From NCBI RefSeq assembly GCF_001519075.1, contig NZ_KQ954244.1:1567934-1631933 (forward strand): a stretch of DNA of 64,000 nt, in the 5' to 3' direction. The position numbers and the translations under genes are program-made. Shown in pieces: positions 57,287-64,000 of this stretch. This DNA comes from Novosphingobium fuchskuhlense (GTDB lineage: Bacteria; Pseudomonadota; Alphaproteobacteria; Sphingomonadales; Sphingomonadaceae). A model generated the notes under the pieces. The model worked only from the letters and a program-made list of their open reading frames with translations, was not told the origin of the DNA and did not search any database. Positions within the stretch are counted from its first letter, which is position 1; each line of letters starts with the position of its first letter.

Positions 57287-57299
57287 GCAGCGTGCAGCG

Positions 57300-57926
57300 G
57301 TGAGCCAGATTGCCCTGCCTCTCGTGACGGCAGCCCATGCCGATGTCGTGCTGACGGGCCCGTCGCTGGAGCCCGTGCTGGCGCTCCTTGCGAGGGCGGC
57401 GGAGTGGCCTTATCGCGCCGCGGTGCTGACCGGGCCGCCGCGCTGCGGCAAGAGCCTGCTGGCGCGGTGGTTTGCCGCAAGCGGACTGGGCGATGTGCTG
57501 GACGATGCCGACAGCCTGCCTGAAGACGCGGTGTTTCACCGCTGGAACCGGGCGCAAGCAGATGGCCGGCCGCTCCTGATCGTTTCGAACAAGGCACCGG
57601 GCACATGGAAGGTCGCGCTGCCCGATCTCGCCTCACGGCTCGGTGCGGCGCTGATGATCGAGATCGGCGCGCCCGACGATGCCTTGCTGCGCGGGCTGGT
57701 CGAGGCGCATGCGGCGCGGCGCGGCCTTGCGCTGGGCGAACCGGTGCTGGCCTATATCCTGCCCCGGCTGGAGCGCAGCCATGCCGCGGCCGAGGCGCTG
57801 GTCGAAACAATCGACCGCTTGTCCCTTGAGCGCAAGGCTGCGATCACCATATCGCTGGCGCGCGATGCGCTGGCCGAACGGGTGCATGGGGTGCCCGAGG
57901 CCGAGCGGCAACCTAGGCTTCTCTAG
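57300..57926 (+). CDS. hdaA: DnaA-related regulator HdaA/Hda
   Basis: HdaA joins the sliding clamp to trigger DnaA-ATP hydrolysis after replication starts. The 208-residue protein has an N-terminal clamp-binding-like QIALPL (residues 3-8), a P-loop GPPRCGKS with Lys51, a Walker B-like DVLDDADSL and a C-terminal AAA+ lid with [35 protein letters not shown]. It lacks the DnaA DNA-binding domain. The GTG start lies 14 bp after the DUF2066 stop. Confidence 0.9.
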   Translation: MSQIALPLVTAAHADVVLTGPSLEPVLALLARAAEWPYRAAVLTGPPRCGKSLLARWFAASGLGDVLDDADSLPEDAVFHRWNRAQADGRPLLIVSNKAPGTWKVALPDLASRLGAALMIEIGAPDDALLRGLVEAHAARRGLALGEPVLAYILPRLERSHAAAEALVETIDRLSLERKAAITISLARDALAERVHGVPEAERQPRLL

Positions 57927-57967
57927 GCGCGCTTGCCTTGGGGGCCCAATCGGGGGTATCTGCGCGC

Positions 57968-58690
57968 ATGTTCGACCGCCTTGTCGCCTATCTGGACTCG
58001 ATCCGCGCCCGTGACCCTGCGCCGCGCTCGCGTTGGGAAATCCTGCTCTATCCGGGGCTTCACGCGGTTGGTTTTCACCGCGTCGCGCACTGGCTGTTCG
58101 CGCGGCGGATGTTTTTCCTCGCGCGGTTCGTCAACCATCTGGCGCGCTTCCTGACCGCGATCGACATCCATCCGGGCGCGAAAATCGGGCGGCACCTGTT
58201 CATCGACCACGGCTTTACCGTGATCGGGGAAACAGCCGAGATCGGCGATAACGTGACGATCTACCAGTGCGTGACACTGGGCGGGACGAACCCGGCCAAT
58301 GGCGTGCCCGGCAAGCGCCACCCGACGCTGAGCGACAATGCGATCATCGGTTCGGGCGCGCAGATTCTGGGCCCGATCACCGTGGGTCCGCGCGCGCGCG
58401 TGGGCGCCAATGCCGTGGTGACCGAGGACGTGCCCGAGGGCGCGACCATGGTCGGCCTCAAGGCGCGCTCGACGCTGGTTCCGGTCGAGACCTGGCTCAA
58501 GGACTTCATCCCCTATGGCACACCCTGCAAGGAGCCCTGCGAGCCGACAGGCGGCAGTCGGGTGGACGAGCTTGAGGCCGAAGTCGCGCTGCTGAAGGCG
58601 CAGGTCGCGGCGCTGCTCGAGCGGCAGGATGCAAGCACTGACGCGCCCGCGCCGGTCGATGGCGGCAACCGGCGCAGGAGCCGCAACTGA
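57968..58690 (+). CDS. cysE: Serine O-acetyltransferase (EpsC type)
   Basis: This enzyme makes O-acetylserine for cysteine synthesis. The 240-residue protein has an N-terminal helical part, then left-handed beta-helix hexapeptide repeats from [43 protein letters not shown], with the catalytic His in FIDHG. The repeats end at [17 protein letters not shown]-terminal coiled coil ([23 protein letters not shown]) follows, as in EpsC/SrpG-type enzymes. ATG 57968 is chosen. Confidence 0.92.
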   Translation: MFDRLVAYLDSIRARDPAPRSRWEILLYPGLHAVGFHRVAHWLFARRMFFLARFVNHLARFLTAIDIHPGAKIGRHLFIDHGFTVIGETAEIGDNVTIYQCVTLGGTNPANGVPGKRHPTLSDNAIIGSGAQILGPITVGPRARVGANAVVTEDVPEGATMVGLKARSTLVPVETWLKDFIPYGTPCKEPCEPTGGSRVDELEAEVALLKAQVAALLERQDASTDAPAPVDGGNRRRSRN

Positions 58691-58692
58691 GC

Positions 58693-59064
58693 GTGCAGGG
58701 CGGAGCCGATGCGGGCGGTTTCGGCCCGGGTGTGCTGCCATTCCCGCAAGTCCGCACCGAGCCGCAAGTCGGTTTCGAGCGGCCCGAACTCATGCGGATA
58801 CTCGATCTCTATGGCCGTATGGTCGCCGCCGGCGAATGGCGCGACTATGCGATGAGCTTCGGCAAGGATGCGGCGAGCTTTGCCGCGTTCCGGCGCACGG
58901 CAGAGCGCCCGACGGCGCGGATCGAGAAGCGCCCGGCGCTGCGGGCCAAGCAGGGCATGTGGACGCTCTATGGCGAGGCGGGCCAGGTGCTGAAGCGCGG
59001 GCACGAGCTGGCGGGGGTGCTTTCCGTGCTCGAGCGCAAGCTGCTGAAGATCGTCGAGGATTGA
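58693..59064 (+). CDS. DUF2794 domain protein
   Basis: This 123-residue protein matches DUF2794: VGFERPELMRILDLYGRMVAAGEWRDYAMSFGKDAASFAAFRRTAERPTARIEKRPALRAKQGMWTLYGEAGQVLKRGHEL. The family is alphaproteobacterial with no known function. A GTG start at 58693, 2 bp after the acetyltransferase stop, is used. Its stop overlaps a following TTG start. Confidence 0.87.
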   Translation: MQGGADAGGFGPGVLPFPQVRTEPQVGFERPELMRILDLYGRMVAAGEWRDYAMSFGKDAASFAAFRRTAERPTARIEKRPALRAKQGMWTLYGEAGQVLKRGHELAGVLSVLERKLLKIVED

Positions 59065-59366
59065 GGCGGTTTCTCGCGCTGGCTGGTTTGCTGGCGCTGA
59101 CCGCTTGCGATGCCGCCCCTGCCGGACAGCACAAGGCCGCCGGCGGCACGCCGTTTCTGCGCGTGGTCTATCGCGATGGCGATGCCGAGATGGTGCTGAT
59201 GGTGCCGGAAAAGGGCGGGCAGATCAGTGCGCGCGGTGATTGCGCGGCGCCGCTGCTGATCGATGCCCGTACGGGCGCGGTGCGCGTGCTGGACGAGGGC
59301 GAAGTGCAGGCGCGGCTCAAGACGATGCAGCTGGCGGGGGCAACGCGCGGCGCGTGCCCCCGCTAG
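59061..59366 (+). CDS. Small putative lipoprotein
   Basis: This 101-residue protein begins RRFLALAGLLALTAC with a lipobox LTAC at about residues 13-16, so it is probably lipid-anchored. The mature part (FLRVVYRDGDAEMVLMVPEKGGQISARGDCAAPLLIDARTGAVRVLDEGEVQ) is beta rich with two Cys residues. The TTG start overlaps the DUF2794 stop (TTGA). It ends convergently, 7 bp from the SDR stop. Function unknown. Confidence 0.72.
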   Translation: MRRFLALAGLLALTACDAAPAGQHKAAGGTPFLRVVYRDGDAEMVLMVPEKGGQISARGDCAAPLLIDARTGAVRVLDEGEVQARLKTMQLAGATRGACPR

Positions 59367-59373
59367 CGAGACG

Positions 59374-60282
59374 TCAGCGCTTCATCGCAGCCTGAAGCTG
59401 GACGAGGATCGCCTGGCTCTGCTCGGCGCCCGACTGGGGCACGAAATCGCCGGTGCGGTCCGAAATCTGGTCCCAGTGCGCGGCGAAGTCTTCGACCGAG
59501 CGCGCATTGTGCGGGAGCAGGACAGGCTTGTTCATCGTGACCCACGCCGAGTGATAGGCGCCCGCACCCGCGCCGACGATGGCGTTGCTGGGGGCATCGT
59601 CCGAGACGAGGAAGAGCGCTGCGGGGACGACGTTTTCCGGGCCGAACAGCTTGAAGGCTTCCTCGGGGAAGATGTCCTCGGTCATGCGCGTGGCGGCGAC
59701 GGGCGCCAGCGTGTTGACCTTGATGTTGTTCTTCGCGCCTTCGAGATAGAGCGTCTTGGTAAGGCCGGCGAGGCCGAGCTTGGCCGCGCCGTAGTTGGCC
59801 TGGCCGAAATTGCCGAACAGGCCGGTCGAGGAGGCGGTCATCAGGATGCGGCCGTAGTTCTGCTCGCGCATCAGATCCCAGCAGGCCTTGGTGGCGAAGG
59901 CCGAGCCGATGAGGTGGACCTTCACGACCATCTCGAAATCGGCCGGGTCCATCTTGGTGAAGCTCTTGTCGCGCAGGATGCCGGCATTGTTGATGAGGAC
60001 GTGGACGCCGCCCCACTTTTCCTTGGCCTTGGCGACCATCTCGGCCATCTGCTCGAATTCCGTGACCGAGCCGCCGTTCGACATGGCTTCGCCGCCCGCG
60101 GCCTGGATTTCCTCGACGACCTTGAGCGCGGCGTCCGAATGGCCGGTGCCATCGCGCGCGCCGCCGAGATCGTTGACGACGACCTTCGCGCCGCGGCGGC
60201 CGAGTTCAAGCGCATATTCACGGCCGATGCCGCCACCCGCGCCCGTGACGATCGCGACCTTGTCCTTGAATGAAATGCTCAT
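59374..60282 (-). CDS. SDR, 3-hydroxyacyl-CoA dehydrogenase-like (MFE-2/17-beta-HSD4 type)
   Basis: This 302-residue SDR has VTGAGGGIGREYALELGRRGAKVVVNDLGGARDGTGHSDAA, the hallmark of the dehydrogenase domain of peroxisomal multifunctional enzyme 2, and the catalytic Ser (MTASSTGLFG) and Tyr-Lys (YGAAK). It probably oxidises a 3-hydroxyacyl-CoA in beta-oxidation of fatty or steroid side chains. ATG 60282 follows GGGAGAGC. A TAACCG-GG-CGGTTA palindrome lies 23 bp upstream. Confidence 0.89.
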   Translation of the reverse strand: MSISFKDKVAIVTGAGGGIGREYALELGRRGAKVVVNDLGGARDGTGHSDAALKVVEEIQAAGGEAMSNGGSVTEFEQMAEMVAKAKEKWGGVHVLINNAGILRDKSFTKMDPADFEMVVKVHLIGSAFATKACWDLMREQNYGRILMTASSTGLFGNFGQANYGAAKLGLAGLTKTLYLEGAKNNIKVNTLAPVAATRMTEDIFPEEAFKLFGPENVVPAALFLVSDDAPSNAIVGAGAGAYHSAWVTMNKPVLLPHNARSVEDFAAHWDQISDRTGDFVPQSGAEQSQAILVQLQAAMKR

Positions 60283-60304
60283 GGCAAAGCTCTCCCTCAC
60301 GCCC

Positions 60305-60318
60305 TAACCGGGCGGTTA
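60305..60318. promoter_or_regulatory. 14-bp palindrome upstream of the MFE-2-like SDR
   Basis: TAACCG-GG-CGGTTA is a perfect 6-2-6 inverted repeat located 23 bp before the SDR start. Its size and symmetry fit a TetR-family operator, which would suit an acyl-CoA-responsive gene. No TetR gene is present nearby. Confidence 0.5.
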
Positions 60319-60364
60319 ATTGTGCAGCCGATGCCATGGCGAATTGCCCTTGGCAACACCGGTA

Positions 60365-61468
60365 TCAGGCGATGCGGTGGACCCAGCCGTGGGTATCGGC
60401 CGCTTCGCCGCGCTGGATCGCGACGAGGCGCTGGCGCAGTTTTTGCGTAAGCTGGCCGGGGCCACCGCTGCCGATCGTGAAGCTGTCGGCGCTGCTCGTG
60501 ACCTTGCCGACCGGCGTGACCACCGCAGCGGTGCCGCAGGCGAAGGTTTCGGTGAGCTTGCCCGAGACCGCATCGGCCTGCCACTGGGCGAGCGAATAGC
60601 GTTCCTCGCGCACGGTGAGGCCTTCCTCGCGCGCCAGCCGGATCAGGCTTTCGCGGGTAATGCCAGGCAGGATCGTGCCGCCGAGCGGAGGCGTGACCAT
60701 CGTGCCATCGGCGAACACGAAGAACAGGTTCATGCCGCCCAGTTCCTCGATCCACTGGCGCTCCACCGCATCGAGGAAGAGCACCTGATCATGCCCGCGC
60801 GCGAAGGCTTCGGCAGTGGGGACGAGGCTTGCCGCATAGTTGCCGCCGCACTTGGCCGCGCCGGTGCCGCCCGGCGCGGCGCGGCTGTAGTCGCTGACCC
60901 AGAGCGACACGGCGGGCGCGCCCGACTTGAAGTAGTTGCCGGCGGGGCTGGCGATGACGAGGAAGCGGTACTGCTTCGACGGGCGCACGCCGAGGAAGGC
61001 CTCGCTCGCGAACATGAAGGGGCGCAGATAGAGCGAGCCGCCCTCGACGGTGGGGAACCAGTCCTGGTCGGCCTTCACCAGTTCTTCGACGGCAGCCACG
61101 AACAGGCCTTCGGGCAGCGTGGGCATGGCAAGGCGCGTGGCCGAGGCGTTGAAGCGCGCGGCGTTGGCTTCTGGCCGGAACAGGGCGATGCCGCCATCGG
61201 CGAGGCGATAGGCCTTCAGCCCTTCGAAGATTTCCTGCGCGTAGTGAAGGACGGCGGCGGCGGGATCGAGCGGGATCGGGCCATAGGGCAGGACTTCGGC
61301 GCTGTGCCAGCCCTTGCTCTCGTCATAGCTCACCGAGACCATGTGATCGGAAAAGGCAGTGCCAAAGCCCGGGTTGGCGAGGATTTGCGCGCGCGCTTCG
61401 GCCGCCATCGGTGCGGGATGGGCCTGGTGGGCAAAGGCAAGCGGTGCGGCGGTAGCGGGCGTCGCCAT
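60365..61468 (-). CDS. ilvE: Branched-chain amino acid aminotransferase
   Basis: IlvE interconverts branched-chain amino acids and their 2-oxo acids with PLP. The 367-residue protein (class IV fold, larger BCAT2 type) has YAQEIFEGLKAYR, LYLRPFMFASEAFLGV, the PLP lysine Lys206 in GAAKCGGNYA, and the substrate loop GTAAVVTPVG. The gene is preceded on its strand by a short ORF with an ideal ribosome site and a 15-bp hairpin, suggesting attenuation-type control. Confidence 0.94.
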   Translation of the reverse strand: MATPATAAPLAFAHQAHPAPMAAEARAQILANPGFGTAFSDHMVSVSYDESKGWHSAEVLPYGPIPLDPAAAVLHYAQEIFEGLKAYRLADGGIALFRPEANAARFNASATRLAMPTLPEGLFVAAVEELVKADQDWFPTVEGGSLYLRPFMFASEAFLGVRPSKQYRFLVIASPAGNYFKSGAPAVSLWVSDYSRAAPGGTGAAKCGGNYAASLVPTAEAFARGHDQVLFLDAVERQWIEELGGMNLFFVFADGTMVTPPLGGTILPGITRESLIRLAREEGLTVREERYSLAQWQADAVSGKLTETFACGTAAVVTPVGKVTSSADSFTIGSGGPGQLTQKLRQRLVAIQRGEAADTHGWVHRIA

Positions 61469-61552
61469 CGGGGCGGTCCTTCGGGATTGTTGGTTCTTGC
61501 GACGCGCCGTGAACGATTATTGCGCAAATGGCAAGTCAATTGGAACAAATGT

Positions 61553-61587
61553 GAAGGGCCGCTTCCGGCAATCGGAAGCGGCCCTTC
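61553..61587 (-). promoter_or_regulatory. Possible attenuator hairpin upstream of ilvE
   Basis: Perfect 15-bp arms (61553-61567 and 61573-61587) enclose a 5-nt loop, 84 bp upstream of ilvE. On the minus strand the stem is followed by ACATTTGTT, a weak T-rich tail. An upstream segment CTTCCGGC (near 61600-61607) can pair with GCCGGAAG of the stem, giving a possible alternative antiterminator. Confidence 0.55.
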
Positions 61588-61640
61588 GCATGGTCAGCGG
61601 CCGGAAGTGCCGCCCACGGTGCCTTTATCGCTTGAACAAA

Positions 61641-61697
61641 CTAGCGATAATGCTCCGCGATGCGCAATGCCGACCCCTCTGCTGAACCATGAGACAT
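61641..61697 (-). CDS. Putative 18-residue leader peptide ORF
   Basis: The short ORF encodes MSHGSAEGSALRIAEHYR. It is preceded by AAAGGAGGTGATCC (61699-61712), a 14-nt perfect complement of the usual 16S rRNA 3' end, 1 bp short of the ATG, so the core AGGAGG is well spaced. It lies upstream of a strong hairpin and ilvE. It contains only one Leu and one Ile codon, so classic branched-chain attenuation is not obvious. A longer in-frame reading from 61799 would make the ribosome site coding. Confidence 0.5.
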   Translation of the reverse strand: MSHGSAEGSALRIAEHYR

Positions 61698-61898
61698 CGG
61701 ATCACCTCCTTTCGCGCTGTTGAGCCAAGTGCCGCCTCGAAGAACGGCTCGACCGGAGGATTGCAGCCCTGTTCCGGCCTTGCTGCGAATGTGATTCATC
61801 CGGCCTCCAAGAACAAGACTTGCATTGATTTTTTTTGCCGTCAGAATTGGGACTTCGCGCCGCCGCCGTGGATAAGTTTTTTCCGCGCTCCGCACCGC

Positions 61899-62501
61899 TC
61901 AGCGGCAATCCTCGATCACCCGCCCCAGCTCGGACCAGACCGGCAGGACGAGCGTTTGCGCGCTGCCCATTTCCAGCATGAACCGGCCGCGGCTGAAGGC
62001 GATCGCATCGAGCAGCGGATCGCGGACGTTGAAGGCGATTTCGAAGGGGATCGCCGCGTTCTGAACCAGTCCGGGGGCCCCGACCGCCGCGGCGGTGAGC
62101 CGGCGCGAGGTGCTGCTGGTGGTGATTGTGGCCGGGACCGTGCCTGAACCGAACCCGGCGCGCTGGAGCACCACTGCCGGGCGGCTGCGATCGCAGCGCA
62201 GAACGGCGAGTGCGCCGGCACCGGCGGTGCCGAAGCGCGCCTCGCTGCCGGCGGCATCGGCGCTATAGGTCCAGCTTCCGGGCGTGGGCGGCAAATCACG
62301 CCAATTGGCCCCGGCAATGCGCGGGGCGGGCGGGGGCGGCGGGGCCGGTCGCGGTGCAGGGGCAGACGGCTGGGACGCGGTGGCGGTGGTGCTCCGGTGC
62401 GGTGCGGGGGAAGGCTGCGGCGGCGAGCCCGCGCAGCCGGCAAGCGCCCACGCACAGGCAAAGAGCAGAGCGGAAGCGCAGGCTGGGCAGTTGATCTTCA
62501 T
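61899..62501 (-). CDS. Hypothetical lipoprotein
   Basis: This 200-residue protein starts MKINCPACASALLFACAWALAGCAG with a lipobox LAGC. A Pro/Ala/Ser-rich linker (about residues 26-65) precedes a globular beta-rich domain: WRDLPPTPGSWTYSADAAGSEARFG, LAVLRCDRSRPAVVLQRAG, FEIAFNVRDPLLDAIAFSRGRFMLEM and a C-terminal Cys in VIEDCR. Probably outer-membrane tethered. Function unknown. It diverges from tlyA. Confidence 0.8.
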   Translation of the reverse strand: MKINCPACASALLFACAWALAGCAGSPPQPSPAPHRSTTATASQPSAPAPRPAPPPPPAPRIAGANWRDLPPTPGSWTYSADAAGSEARFGTAGAGALAVLRCDRSRPAVVLQRAGFGSGTVPATITTSSTSRRLTAAAVGAPGLVQNAAIPFEIAFNVRDPLLDAIAFSRGRFMLEMGSAQTLVLPVWSELGRVIEDCR

Positions 62502-62526
62502 GCACCGGGTATGGAAGAGAGCGGCG

Positions 62527-63303
62527 GTGACCTCAAGCCGCTCCGCACCGCCATCGGGCAAATCGAAGATCCGCATCGACCAGCTGCTGGTCGAGCGCGG
62601 CCTGGCCGAGAGCCGGGCGCGCGCGCAGGCGTTGATTCTGGCCGGCCATGTCTATTCGGGCGAGACCAAGCTGCTGAAGGCGGGCCATGCGCTGGCCGCC
62701 GATGCCGCCATCGAGGTGCGCGGGCGCGATCACCCCTGGGTTTCGCGCGGGGGGATCAAGCTGGCCCATGCGCTGGCCCATTTCCGGCTCGATCCGGCGG
62801 GCGCGACGGCGATGGACATCGGCAGTTCGACCGGCGGCTTTACCGATGTGCTGCTGACCCATGGCGCGGCGCATGTCTTCGCGGTCGATTCGGGCACGAA
62901 CCAGCTGGCCTGGAAGCTGCGGCAGGACCCGCGCGTGACGGTGCTGGAGCAGACCAGCGCGCGGATCCTGACGCCCGCGCAGATCGACCGGCCGGCGACA
63001 TGGGTGGTGTGCGATGCGAGCTTCATCGCCTTGCGCAAGGTGCTGGAAGTGCCACTGGCGCTGGCGGCGCGGCCGACGCGGCTGGTCGCGCTGATCAAGC
63101 CGCAGTTCGAGGTGGGGCGCGGCGAAGTGGGCAAGGGCGGCGTGGTGCGCGATCCGGCGCTGCACGAACGCGTCTGCCGCGAGGTACAGGACTGGCTGGA
63201 AGGCGAGGGTTGGGCGGTTCAGGGCATCACGACAAGCCCGATCACCGGGCCCGAAGGCAATGTGGAGTTTCTGATTTCGGCGCTCCATGCGGGCGGCGGT
63301 TAG
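62527..63303 (+). CDS. tlyA: TlyA-family rRNA 2'-O-methyltransferase/hemolysin-like protein
   Basis: TlyA-type enzymes methylate ribose in 16S and 23S rRNA. The 258-residue protein has an N-terminal S4 RNA-binding domain (IRIDQLLVERGLAESRARAQALILAGHVYSG), then an FtsJ-like methyltransferase domain: VSRGGIKLAHAL, AdoMet motif AMDIGSSTGGFTDVLL, CDASFIALRKVLE, and LIKPQFEVGRGEVGKGGVV. A GTG start at 62527 with GGAAGAG upstream is chosen; an ATG at 62500 would overlap the divergent lipoprotein start. Confidence 0.92.
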   Translation: MTSSRSAPPSGKSKIRIDQLLVERGLAESRARAQALILAGHVYSGETKLLKAGHALAADAAIEVRGRDHPWVSRGGIKLAHALAHFRLDPAGATAMDIGSSTGGFTDVLLTHGAAHVFAVDSGTNQLAWKLRQDPRVTVLEQTSARILTPAQIDRPATWVVCDASFIALRKVLEVPLALAARPTRLVALIKPQFEVGRGEVGKGGVVRDPALHERVCREVQDWLEGEGWAVQGITTSPITGPEGNVEFLISALHAGGG

Positions 63304-63463
63304 AGGCGGTTGATAGCGGCGGCTGGGCGCACCGTTGTCTCGCCCTGGGGCACCATGCGCTTGCAAAGATTGCCTAGCGCGCGCGGCCCCGCCAATATCC
63401 CCGCGCCGGCTTGGCAACGAATCGCTTTTTACCGGACGCCCGGCGCGGAGATTTCTCGAGCAC

Positions 63464-64000
63464 ATGCGTTATCTTGCCTCTCCTGCCCAGCTGCGCGCCA
63501 GCCTGCTGCGCTGGTCCCTGTTTACCGTGCCAGCCGTTCTGGGGCTCGGGTTCGTATCCAGCATCGTGGCGAATGCGGGGCCGCAGAACCCTTGGTTCGC
63601 CGCACTCGCAAAGCCTGCGCTTTATCCGCCGCCGGCAACCTTCGGGATTGTCTGGTCGCTGCTCTACGTGCTGATCGGGGTGGCGCTGGCGATGGTGGCT
63701 TCGGCCCGCGGCGCGCAGGGGCGGGGCGTGGCGGCGGCGGTCTTCGCGCTGCAGCTCGCGCTCAACCTGGCGTGGAGCCCGGTGTTCTTCGGCCTGCACC
63801 AGATGACGATCGCGCTGGGCATCATTGCCGCGATGATCCTGCTGATGCTGGCACTGATCCCGCTGTTCTGGCGGGTTCGGCCGCTGGCGGGGGCGCTGCT
63901 CCTGCCCTATATGGCGTGGATCTGCTTCGCCTCGGTGCTCAACTACCAGTTCCTCGCGCTCAACCCGATGGCTGATGGAGCGCAAGGATCGGAAGTGCGC
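63464..64000 (+). CDS. tspO: TspO/MBR family protein, 3' end outside window
   Basis: TspO proteins are five-helix membrane proteins that bind porphyrins and cholesterol-like ligands. The 179 visible residues contain WFAALAKPALYPPPATFGIVWSLLYVLIGVALAMV, with the Pro- and Trp-rich first helix loop, and LNLAWSPVFFGLHQMTIALGIIAAMILLMLALIPLFWRV, then YMAWICFASVLNYQFLALN typical of helix 5. The frame is still open at the window edge. ATG 63464 is family-like, beginning before the first helix. Confidence 0.92.
   Translation, partial: MRYLASPAQLRASLLRWSLFTVPAVLGLGFVSSIVANAGPQNPWFAALAKPALYPPPATFGIVWSLLYVLIGVALAMVASARGAQGRGVAAAVFALQLALNLAWSPVFFGLHQMTIALGIIAAMILLMLALIPLFWRVRPLAGALLLPYMAWICFASVLNYQFLALNPMADGAQGSEVR

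Noticed and set aside
61641..61895. 84-codon minus-strand frame covering the putative ilvE leader
   Set aside because: The 14-nt anti-SD match inside it would be coding by coincidence; a short ORF using that ribosome site is more economical. A 52-codon version from 61799 with TTGGAGG upstream remains possible.

Overview
The window looks like chromosomal DNA of a sphingomonad (Alphaproteobacteria, Sphingomonadales, most like Novosphingobium). The support is very high GC coding sequence with strong third-position bias, a circularly permuted two-piece tmRNA whose tag reads ANDNEALALAA, sphingomonad-type small genes, and close relatives of lignin-catabolism proteins known from Novosphingobium aromaticivorans and Sphingobium SYK-6. 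No taxon search could be run.

Region 1 (1-32500) is a catabolic region for lignin-derived aromatics. It opens with an acyl-CoA ligase (cut at the left edge), a PQQ- and heme-dependent alcohol dehydrogenase and an aldehyde dehydrogenase. A tightly packed run follows: Rieske oxygenase, amidohydrolase, SDR, LigF-like glutathione transferase, alpha/beta hydrolase and TauD-type dioxygenase. Next come a VOC protein and purU (minus strand), then ligM with a methylene-THF reductase homologue and a hydrolase, a SET-domain protein, two LigD/LigL-type SDRs, an MFS porter, an NTF2-like protein, a second aldehyde dehydrogenase, ligW (5-carboxyvanillate decarboxylase) and another MFS porter. A short accessory patch (Mrr-type and HNH nucleases, a coiled-coil protein) interrupts the series. 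It resumes with DUF3237, a serine hydrolase, a lignostilbene dioxygenase, a MarR regulator, an aromatic-acid porter, and glutathione-dependent formaldehyde dehydrogenase with a VOC partner. Together these could cleave stilbene- or aryl-ether-type dimers, oxidise aldehydes, decarboxylate and O-demethylate the monomers, and dispose of the released C1 units both as formaldehyde (FrmA) and through tetrahydrofolate (LigM, MetF-like, PurU).

Four intergenic regions here (before ligM, MFS, the NTF2-like gene and the lignostilbene dioxygenase) carry the same 19-bp operator-like element. In three of them it overlaps the -10 box of a promoter with a 17-bp spacer. The MarR gene beside one of them is the obvious candidate regulator.

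Region 2 (32500-42500) holds a DMT transporter, an SDR, a NUDIX hydrolase, three TPM-domain proteins with LemA, mscL, the ssrA gene, a small membrane protein, and an arginine-succinylation operon (M20 hydrolase, astA, astB).

Region 3 (42500-64000) is housekeeping: the lptD-surA-pdxA-rsmA cell-envelope cluster, pepA-DUF2256-M24 peptidase-holC, ndk, purM with a purN fusion, DUF2066, hdaA, serine acetyltransferase, DUF2794, an MFE-2-like SDR, ilvE preceded by a possible leader-peptide attenuator, a lipoprotein, tlyA and a TspO homologue cut by the right edge.
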